Source of the DNA: Hyaloperonospora brassicae
Taxonomy: Eukaryota > Oomycota > Peronosporomycetes > Peronosporales > Peronosporaceae
Assembly (NCBI GenBank): GCA_947650285.1
Contig: CANTFL010000608.1
Coordinates: 1-64,000 of the forward strand
Length of the DNA stretch: 64,000 nt
Direction of reading: 5' to 3'
Below are positions 44,338 to 52,801 of the stretch, piece by piece. Position numbers and translations under genes: made by a program. The notes under the pieces were generated by a model, which saw only the letters and a program-made list of their open reading frames with translations, did not search any database and had not been told where the DNA came from. The first letter of the stretch is position 1; every line of letters begins with the position of its first letter.

Positions 44338-46301
44338 CGAGCAGCCAGCCGAGTTGCTATGCTACACTCGATCCGGTGCATGCGCGAGTCGCCGTGTACT
44401 GAGACGATGCGCAACTTCTACATAAGTATAGAAATTTTGATCATAGACCGAACGCTTATGCACTTGTTATCTGTTTCATGTGCAATAGTACAGTCACGAC
44501 GGCCGTCGCTTTTGGCGTGCAAGTGGTCAGGTACGCAGTACTTTGCAGTCTAGGTTGTCATCCTTTGGCCATTTAGCAAAGTATGACGGTCGGTACAGAT
44601 GTGACTAGCAAGACGGACATGGGAAGTTGGGAAGTTGATGGAAGGATTCAAAGACAGCAATCGCCTTCATAAGAACAACGCAAAGAGGTTGATATGGTCC
44701 GGCGCCAACTGGTCTACAAAGAGCCAGCCGACACTTTTGTTGCTATTGAGAAACGAAAAGTCGACGTACTGCCTGAAGTCGGAAAACAAGCGGTAAACTC
44801 AACGGGTGCAGCCACGATAATACACATCAATGAAGCAAAGACGTCATTGTATAAATTCACAAATGCAAAAGCTTCCAGTGAATTGTTTTTCGAGCTGAAG
44901 TTTGTGGCTTTATGTCAACGAAGTCACGCATGTAAGCGCATCAGATATGTAAGCAATGCGATAAGCACAAGGTGATTGGAATCGTATCTCAGCAGATGAA
45001 CAGACGGACAACGCAAGGCACAAAAAGGTATCCTGAAACGTTTAGTTTCAGAACGTAAGCGCTCACTACAGCGATCCTCGTTTGGTTGCACGTCCGTGGA
45101 ACTACTAAGCAACTGCGTTGACGAGAGCTTGTAAAGATAAAAGCAAAATTAAAACTGGTACGTTGCGTTGAAATGGTGACTTTTCAATGTACCGTTGTCG
45201 ACCATCTCGGGAATCGCGCTGCAGCATTTACACTTCGGCTGCATGCATGTTACATAATCGCCATGTTGTCATGCGGTATCAACTCGTGTTTTAGGTTTAC
45301 GCTGCTACTTCATGATCGATAATGCTTGCACATCTACAAGTGTCAAATGCATTGAGCATTGGCAGAACAGAACAGAATCTGCACTTTGTTTCATGCAATG
45401 TTTACCGGTACGTGCGAAAACGGATACAAGACACCTGCTCTCTTGCAGGATGCGATGAGGCATTGCTTGACATTATACTGCACTCACGTGAAAGGCATCG
45501 TCTCTCAATTCATACCAAGGCCTCCATTCGGACATTACCATGTAAATGGGATTTCAACTTGATAGATTCGTGTCTTCGGCGACTGCCAGATCTCATTCGC
45601 CATGTTATCGGGTTAGAAGACGCTTCAGGTACATGTCGGATGGGAATGGTCGACGCCATCGCACTTACAAATGTTGATATATCACACACGCTCTACGTGA
45701 TACAACCTAATAATGTAGACATTTTTAGGTCGTATCACAAAGTATGAAGTCTTGACATTTTGTGATGGAAGTGCAGGAGCGACAACGGAATCAGGAAGGA
45801 CACCGCCATGCACATATGTTATACGAGTAACCAATGCATCGGTCAGCTGATTGCACATTCATGTGCAGATAGTCGCAATTCGTCGACAAAGCATGAACGT
45901 TGTTATCCAGGTTGCAGTAACCACTAGCGATAAAGGTCTGGCTAGCGTCATCTAGGACCTGGCGGCCGACGTCAATCGTTGAGAGGTGGTGCATCGAAGC
46001 GACATGTAACTTATGTGGTGCTGCGCCTGTTCGATGATCTTTCTGGTCGTTGTTCGACAAATGCTATCCAAAGTATCCATTCCAACTTTTGCCTTCGTAC
46101 AGGGTTCGCGTGACCAATGCATTGTCAACAGATGCACACCTGCTATCCCTCCGTGTCATCCTTTGAGATAGACACACCAGGGCACCATCATCGCCACCAT
46201 CATACAAAACTGATACATCAAACCCAATCGTGGAAAACGATGGTCTTAAGCGTTCAAATTTCTACCGGCGAGCGTCCCATCTACTACTGCGAGCTACGTA
46301 G
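44338..46301. other. 2-kb intergenic region
   Basis: Frames (for example 45322-45747) carry no recognised domain, and I see no gene. Confidence 0.45.
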
Positions 46302-48020
46302 TTATGACATGACCACCGCCCGCATTTTCAAATGTTCGTCCTGGATCAGCTTCTCTAGCTTCGACACGTTCGCGTCCGCGTTTAGTTCATAGATCTTCTC
46401 GAAAGAGTGCTGGTTCTCCTCCAGCACAGTCGTCCATGCTTGGCCGCCGCACACGTTCATGTTCGAGCGCATCACCACCTTCTTGCCATCCGGCAGCAAT
46501 ACACCGACCACAACACTGCCATCCTCAAGGCAAAGACCGTCGGCCTCGTCCGAAGTGACGTTGTATACGACGCAGTTGGGCGCCGTGATCGAGCGCGCAG
46601 TCACGTTGATCAGGATCGAGCCCGTCACGTTCACCTCCTTTGCATACACGCCACTGAGCACACTGCGCTTGATAGCACCACCCTCGATCTCGCTGTTCAG
46701 CACCGTGGCCTCGTTGATGACTGCGCCTTCGCCAACGCTGCTGTGCTCCATGCGATTGTCAATGCCCAGGAACGAGCGCAGGCAGTCCGCTTCCACGCCC
46801 GGCTTCGTCACGAGACGGTTGTTCTTCAGATACAGCGTCAGCTGACCGTAATCCCACCAGTACACATCGCTGCCCACGTCCACACAGCCAAACAGCCCAA
46901 GCTCTCTCGTCCGCGTGCTCTCGAACGTGGCCAACATCGCCCGCATGCGCTGGTAGTGCGCCCTCGACTCTGCCTTGTCGACTCCTTTCTGCGCCATCAC
47001 CTCCATGTACGCCTCCAGCTCGAGCGTTAGTGGCATCCAAAAGTGCGGGTCGCTGTCGAGCTTGCCCCGTTTGGCGGCCAACTCGGGCGAAAACTCGCTC
47101 AGCAACGCGCTCAGCATGTCGGCGTCCACGCTGAAGGAGCCGAGACTCGTGCCCACGGACTTGAGCTCGCCAAACGACGCGAGCAGCCGACTCGCGGTCT
47201 CGTGCGACACTTTGTCGACCTGCGCGGCGCTGTCCTTTTGGTTCACCGCGATCAGTCCGTACTTGTCCAGCCCCTTGGCCTTCCACTCTGCGGCCGACGG
47301 CAGTGGCGCAAGGGCCGCGAGGATGTCAATGTGGTGTTTCGCCTCGTACTGGACGGCAGCCGACGGGATGAACACCTGGTCGCCCCAGAAGACCGACAGG
47401 CGGCCGCGACGGCTGCGCGCGTACACGCCCGTCTGCTTGACGACCGCCTCGAGGATCGTCATGGGCACGTGCTGGTTGTGGACCGTGACCATGGCCGGGA
47501 GCTTGACGCCCGACTTGTTGTTGTTCTCGCTGCCCGGGAGCGGCGCGAGGCGCGTGCCTTTGCCCGCCGTGTGGTACAGCGCGACGCTGATGCGACCGGC
47601 AGCGAGCAGCGCGGGGATATCGATGCCGTAGAGCTCGCGGCCGGCGGCCACTGCTTTCGTGTAGGCGTAGAGCGTCCCGAGGCCGTTGCCCGCCCCGCCG
47701 GTCCAGTCTTCAAACACGGCGATGACCTTTGCATCGGGGGGCGAGATGGACCCGCGCGTGGCCAGGAGTCGGTCCTGCCAGTACTGCGCCTGGTGCGGCG
47801 TCGACGTGCAGACGATGACGACGTCGTAGCCGTTGAGGCGATTGATGGCGTCGATGTTGCGCGCGTGGGCCCCGCGAGTCACTGAAGTAGTAGTAGCAGC
47901 AGCAACAGCAGCAGGAGAAGAGAGCGGCGGCGACTGCGAGCGAAAGTGCACGTGGGAGGCATAGGCCGCAGCGGCAGACGCGGCCAGCGAGAGCACGACG
48001 GGGATGTAGGTCTTGACCAT
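46302..48020 (-). CDS. Sugar-nucleotide pyrophosphorylase-like protein with N-terminal hydrophobic segment
   Basis: A single exon of 572 residues from the ATG at 48020. The upstream open stretch to 48251 is Pro/Ser-rich and lacks protein character. Residues about 4-26 are hydrophobic (IPVVLSLAASAAAAYAS), a signal peptide or anchor. A nucleotidyltransferase fold follows, with the loop YHTAGKGTRLAPLPG (about residue 175) and FWGDQVF. A C-terminal left-handed beta-helix-like segment comes last (SVGEGAVINEATVLNSEIEG, GAIKRSVLSGVY). Such enzymes join a sugar phosphate to an NTP. The FPGT/fucose-1-phosphate guanylyltransferase type is one possibility, but the substrate cannot be told. Strong GC-rich codon use separates it from flanking DNA. 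Confidence 0.75.
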   Translation of the reverse strand: MVKTYIPVVLSLAASAAAAYASHVHFRSQSPPLSSPAAVAAATTTSVTRGAHARNIDAINRLNGYDVVIVCTSTPHQAQYWQDRLLATRGSISPPDAKVIAVFEDWTGGAGNGLGTLYAYTKAVAAGRELYGIDIPALLAAGRISVALYHTAGKGTRLAPLPGSENNNKSGVKLPAMVTVHNQHVPMTILEAVVKQTGVYARSRRGRLSVFWGDQVFIPSAAVQYEAKHHIDILAALAPLPSAAEWKAKGLDKYGLIAVNQKDSAAQVDKVSHETASRLLASFGELKSVGTSLGSFSVDADMLSALLSEFSPELAAKRGKLDSDPHFWMPLTLELEAYMEVMAQKGVDKAESRAHYQRMRAMLATFESTRTRELGLFGCVDVGSDVYWWDYGQLTLYLKNNRLVTKPGVEADCLRSFLGIDNRMEHSSVGEGAVINEATVLNSEIEGGAIKRSVLSGVYAKEVNVTGSILINVTARSITAPNCVVYNVTSDEADGLCLEDGSVVVGVLLPDGKKVVMRSNMNVCGGQAWTTVLEENQHSFEKIYELNADANVSKLEKLIQDEHLKMRAVVMS

Positions 48021-49295
48021 TGCAGCTGTGGACGGCGTTCGGGCGGGAGGGGACGGGTCGATTCGGTGATAAGGGGGCAGAGGAAGTGGGTGCGGGGGCG
48101 ATACGGAGGAGACCCAGTGGCGCGACAGACGCGGAGGTAAAGTCGAAGTGAGAGAGAGCGACGGCAGCGCTCGGGCAGACGGGCGTGACACCGTTCGTGG
48201 CCACGGGGAGAGAGACGGGGCAGTGACGACCCGTCTGTCTGCCGTGCGCACAACGTCGCGAGCGAGGGCTGACTCTGTGTGCAGAGAGTCGGTTCGACCT
48301 GTGAAAAGCCATGAAGGCTGCGAGACGTGGCTGGTACAACAACTGCTATGCGAGCAGACAGGTTTGTACCAGGTAGTTTTTCCAGGTCAGGGAACTCGCA
48401 TCGGTCGGTCTCAGCGCCTTCGAAGCCAAGTTTCGATACAAACGATGGAAGAAAAGCGTTGAGAGTGCGTGAGGCGATCGTCTGGCGTCGCTCTGTACTA
48501 TCTGGTCGAGACGGCCCAACAACGTTCACGGAATGGCCACGTAGATGCATGCAAATGGTCCGATTTGGCTACAATGCTTTGACCGTGCATTGCTGCCTCT
48601 CGCTGCAAATTGCTTTGGTCAGCAGCCGATGAGAGTCTGCTACCGCCTGTCGAGCTGCTCGACAAGCTGCGAATGCAATGGCTGCCTCGTTGTTGGCGTG
48701 TCAAGTCGGTCGTTCAAGACGAGCGACTGCTGATCTGTCGAGTCGCGTTCAGCCTATCGCCGCTAAAAAACCGCGTGTCTCAACATTGAGAAGCGGCACG
48801 AGACGACGTGGCATGTGAGCGCTGAAAGGTGCTGCCACGTCGAAAGGCTGCGAGAGCAATCGAAACCAACTCGTCGCGCGATGGCGGTCCGATACACAAC
48901 GGCTGGCAGCAGTTCCTGCGTTTGTTGGTATCCTGAAGCTGGAACAGGTGCTCGTCCGACTAAACATCCTGCGTGGCAATCGACACAGACGGTCAGTCAG
49001 AGTCGAGTCGTCCGTAGAATCCGTCACGACGATGGAAAACATACAGTCAGATGGTGATGTCGAAGGAGTGTGATGAGCTGATGCGTCATCAGCTAGTACT
49101 CGATCAATCACTTGACGACTGGATATCCGCTTCTTCGGTAACTGGTGACTATCGACGGACTTGGGTTCAGTCCGCACCATCATAAATCACGCAGGCAGAT
49201 GCACCTTTTGTCGAAACAAAGTTGCTCGTAGGCGCTTACGTCGCGCAACCTTCCGACAACCTCCGTCCCGATCTTCGCACAAGCCATCGAAACCC
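48021..49295. other. Divergent intergenic region
   Basis: About 1.3 kb between the start codons of the pyrophosphorylase-like and p24-like genes. No gene was recognised. An element GAGAGAGAGC-like on the minus-gene side (about 48149-48168) may be a promoter feature. Confidence 0.4.
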
Positions 49296-50737
49296 ATGCG
49301 CGACTTCCTTCGTCGCTCAGTGGCACTGCTGCTGCTGCTGTGCCTCTGCTTCCTGTCGAGCTCCGGTGCATCGCGCTATCGGTTCACGCTGACTTCTCGC
49401 ACTGAGGTTCGTTCTTCTCTGCCTCTCGCTGTTTGTACCGTAGCTCGATCTATAACTCATCGGTCGTCATCGTCATGTCTTTGCTTCAACGTAGGAATGT
49501 GTGTTGGAGGAAGTGGACGCCCGTGCGTCCGACAATATGGTTCTCGTTCGCTTTGCGATACTGGAAGCCAAACGCTACGATCTGGTGGACGTTGTGGTAT
49601 GCGCTACTGGTATCGACTTGAGATATGATCGCTTGCTCTGCCAACAAACGTGCTCATAGTGCTGTACTCATGTGGACGCCAAACAGGTGAAAAGCCCCAC
49701 GCAGCGTGAGATATTCCGTTGGAAAGCTAAACAGGCCGACTTCGGCTCGGCGGCCGTGCGCGAAAACGGGCTGTACCACTTGTGTTTCCGCAAACTCAAA
49801 GGCGCGTCATCGACACTCACGCTCTTCTACTCGTTCGACTTCATCTCGACTGGCGTGCGAAGCTTGGCGTTGACATCCACTGTCGCGGCAACAGTAAGCT
49901 CAGTAGGCCCTCAGGTGCCGATGTACACGCACATGGAGGTGACGACAGTGAACGGCCACGCTACGAAGATGGGAGTCATGGAGTTCGACCTGTCTGACGT
50001 CTCGCACAGTATCATGCATAGCAATACTCATGTGAAACTGCTGCTGACAGTAGACGACGTCGGTAATCGCAGGACGGTGGATATTGCATTGACACTACTG
50101 CCCAGCCGGTTACGATACCCCGTCACGTGGGAAAGTCTGGAAAGTCACGTGACCGATGGCTCCGCCAGCCACGTGCTTGGTTACGATGTGACGGGTTTTA
50201 GTAACCATGTCGCATTTGACATCACTGAGACGTTTGAAGCCATCCTGAATGAAAAGGCGGAGACGGTCGCTTTCTCGATTCATGCGAATGAGAATGGCGG
50301 TGCCGTTGTGATCGGTATTACCGACCGTGACGACGCGGACCACTTTCCTCAGATCGTTGTCGAAGGTACGCTTTTGCTTTGTACGTCATGTGAAAACGGC
50401 TGTCTCTGATATCATATGAACGAACAGACGTGGGACTGGACCTTATGCAAGAATTGGCATACTTTCAGTCATCTGTCTTTGCCCTCCGTGGTGACATTTC
50501 GCTAGTCAGACACCGAGAACGACTAAGTCGTGATGGTATGCAGGTTATTGGCAAATCAAGTTTGCGCGACGCCGTGTGTGTGATCCTGACCTGTACTCTT
50601 GTTTCGTGCTGTTCTCAGCTGCGGAAAGCGCAAATTCGCGCGTGAAGTGGATGTCTCTGATCACAAACGTCGTGCTCGTAGGCATTGCGTTCGGCCAGGT
50701 GATCTACATTCGCAGCATACTCAAAGGCAGGTTCTGA
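49296..50737 (+). CDS. p24/emp24 family cargo receptor with inserted DNRLRE-like domain
   Basis: Five exons (49296-49406, 49495-49596, 49687-50365, 50428-50535, 50619-50737) join in phase to 372 residues. A signal peptide (residues 1-26, LLLLLCLCFLSSSGAS) leads a GOLD domain with the expected cysteine pair (ECVLEEV at 39, YHLCFRK at 104). The p24 C-terminal part is present: RHRERLSRD then AAESANSRVKWMSLI, a transmembrane helix and a short basic tail. Between them, residues about 125-297, is an extra beta-rich domain (MGVMEFDLSDV, YPVTWESLESH, VLGYDVTGFSNHVAFDITET) resembling DNRLRE/CBM96 modules. Normal p24 proteins are about 200-230 residues and cycle between ER and Golgi. The added domain suggests binding of a carbohydrate or glycoprotein cargo. 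Confidence 0.8.
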
Positions 50738-50941
50738 AGTGCTGTGCAGCAAGCGTAACATCATGTTATACAATGCACACTGCAATCTGCTGAAGTACAG
50801 TAAGCTACGACGATTGCGCAATGTATTGCCACCTTTGCAGTGTGTCGTTCGGGAAGTAAATGACACAGCTATCGTACAAACAAGAGAAACCTGTCCGCGC
50901 AATCACGATCGCAGAAATCGTATCGGCTGCCGACCTGGCAC

Positions 50942-52564
50942 TTACAACTCCACATCGCAATCAAGCCCCCAGCACGCCAGAGCCTCTTCCGTCGTCTCGC
51001 GTTCCTTCAGCAACGAAAACTTGATGCCATCATCAGTTGGTGAGTAGGCAAAGCAGGACGACATCTGCCGACTGTTGTATCTCGAGTACATGGACATCGT
51101 GTAGCCTCCAGTGTCGTGAATCACCACGTAGTCTCCGACTTCAATGGGTGGCAACAGCAACTGCTTGGCAAGGAAGTCACCGGAGAAGCAAAGTGGGCCG
51201 GCGATGTCTTGACGCAAGTATGCACTGCTAGGATCCGTCTTGACACGCCCTTGGCTATCCAGAACAGAGATGCAGTGGGACCACTGCTCTGGCAGAAATG
51301 CTGTGCGCGGAAATTGGTCTGCGCCAACGTGGACCACAACAATATGCTGACCTGCCCAGTCCTTCACTGCCTCGACCTTAGACACCGTAATGCCAGGCTT
51401 CACGAAAACACTGCGTCCGAATTCGGTAATGATGTACGCAAACCCGCTCGTGAACAGCTCAGGCACTTGTTGCCGCACTACGGTCGCGTACTCTTCGAAA
51501 TCAAATGCTTCCCGCTCTCCGCCGTCGTACACTGTAGGCATGCCACCACCAATGTCGAGCACGCGCACCTGTTGGTACCCAACATGATCGTTCACTTCCA
51601 GTGCAAAAGTCACCGCTTTTTTCGCTCCAAGCGACAACAAGTCCAGAGGACAGCCCTGCGAGCCAACGTGCACGTGAACGCCTTGTAGCCACGAGTTCTG
51701 CTTGAACATTACCAGCAGACGAGGCTTGGTCTCTGCCGTCAGCGGAAGTCCGAACTTGCTCGCAATAGTGGCCGTGCTGGTAGCGTCAATCGATCCGCCG
51801 CCCACCACGGGATTAATGCGCAGTCCGATCTGCATTGCATGATTCTCCCTGATCTTATCCCTGCAGAGCCTCATCTCGGCAAATATCTCATTCATCTTTC
51901 GGATCTCCTCTTCATTGTCCAGATTAATGTACACGCCAGCCAGCAGCATCTCACGCAGCTCACTTCGCGTCTTGCAAGGCGAGTCGAACACCACTTTGCG
52001 AGGTTCAAAGCCAAGCGACAGCGCATGCTTTGCTTCGGCGATCGAAGCGCACTCTGCACCGAGCCCCTTCGCCCGTGCACTTCGTAACACGCCGCGCATC
52101 GGGTTCGCCTTGACGGCCAGTGCATGATTAACCTCTGGCTCAGGGAAGGCGTCGCGCAGGTTGGCGAGCCGCGAGTGGAACGCTGTCCAATTGAAGAGAT
52201 TGACGAGCGGATTGTCGTCGCACAGCAGTTCCTGGCTTACGGCAGCCTCTACGACGCGAGTCACAGCCGCAGAGCGTTGCTGATAGTGCGTGTAGGCAAG
52301 AGCTGCGTCGTCTTGGAGCTGCTGCTCGAGCCCAGGCGCCACGTAAGCGCTCGACGACTGCTGGGCCTGCAGCTTCTGCAGCAAGAGCACAGCTTCTTGG
52401 ACCGACACCTGAGACGACGACGAGCTGTTCGCGCCCGTGTGATTGTTGTCCCTGCACAGCTGCTGCAGTATCTGGTCGACACTCCGAGTCTCTGCTCCCG
52501 GCGCATCCGCGTTCGAGTCCAACATGGCGCAAAGCCGTCTGTCATTCGCGTGCACCACACCCAT
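50942..52564 (-). CDS. Fold-type III PLP-dependent decarboxylase (diaminopimelate/ornithine type)
   Basis: A single exon of 540 residues from the ATG at 52564. The frame is open further upstream, but that part is Arg/Thr-rich with no family features. The catalytic parts are present: the PLP lysine in HALAVKANP (about residue 152), HVHVGSQG, the Gly-rich LDIGGGMPT, ITEFGR in place of the usual EPGR, CFSGDFLAKQ with the active-site Cys, and the C-terminal YTMSMYSRYNS. The HVGSQ form is closer to diaminopimelate decarboxylases than to ornithine decarboxylases (HVGSG). The N-terminal 110 residues are a family-atypical extension. The substrate is not certain. Confidence 0.85.
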   Translation of the reverse strand: MGVVHANDRRLCAMLDSNADAPGAETRSVDQILQQLCRDNNHTGANSSSSSQVSVQEAVLLLQKLQAQQSSSAYVAPGLEQQLQDDAALAYTHYQQRSAAVTRVVEAAVSQELLCDDNPLVNLFNWTAFHSRLANLRDAFPEPEVNHALAVKANPMRGVLRSARAKGLGAECASIAEAKHALSLGFEPRKVVFDSPCKTRSELREMLLAGVYINLDNEEEIRKMNEIFAEMRLCRDKIRENHAMQIGLRINPVVGGGSIDATSTATIASKFGLPLTAETKPRLLVMFKQNSWLQGVHVHVGSQGCPLDLLSLGAKKAVTFALEVNDHVGYQQVRVLDIGGGMPTVYDGGEREAFDFEEYATVVRQQVPELFTSGFAYIITEFGRSVFVKPGITVSKVEAVKDWAGQHIVVVHVGADQFPRTAFLPEQWSHCISVLDSQGRVKTDPSSAYLRQDIAGPLCFSGDFLAKQLLLPPIEVGDYVVIHDTGGYTMSMYSRYNSRQMSSCFAYSPTDDGIKFSLLKERETTEEALACWGLDCDVEL

Positions 52565-52801
52565 CCGCTGCCAGTCGAACGTGACTGGGGGAATGTTACG
52601 TGCACCACACCACGTGCAAGTCGCACGATGCGCTGCACTGAGCGAGTAGAGGCGGAGCAGGAGCAGCTGGGAATGCTTTTCCCTGCAGTGTGGTCCTTTG
52701 TCTCGCGCGCATTCCTCGGGCCGGCGACGGCGACGACTCTCGACCCCACGCAGCCGCACCCGTAGCAGCCCACGCGTTCCTCGCACGAGCAGACGCTCTT
52801 C
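52565..52801. promoter_or_regulatory. Short divergent promoter region, decarboxylase and kinase
   Basis: Only 237 bp separate the two start codons, so the genes probably share a bidirectional promoter. CG-rich, with no clear initiator match. Confidence 0.5.

Noticed and set aside
46407..47885. Long + strand frames opposite the pyrophosphorylase-like gene
   Set aside because: Shadows of a GC-rich coding strand. His/Arg-rich with no domain.
47883..47916. AGT/AGC-rich microsatellite as a regulatory repeat
   Set aside because: It lies inside the pyrophosphorylase-like coding region (Ala/Thr run) and needs no other explanation.
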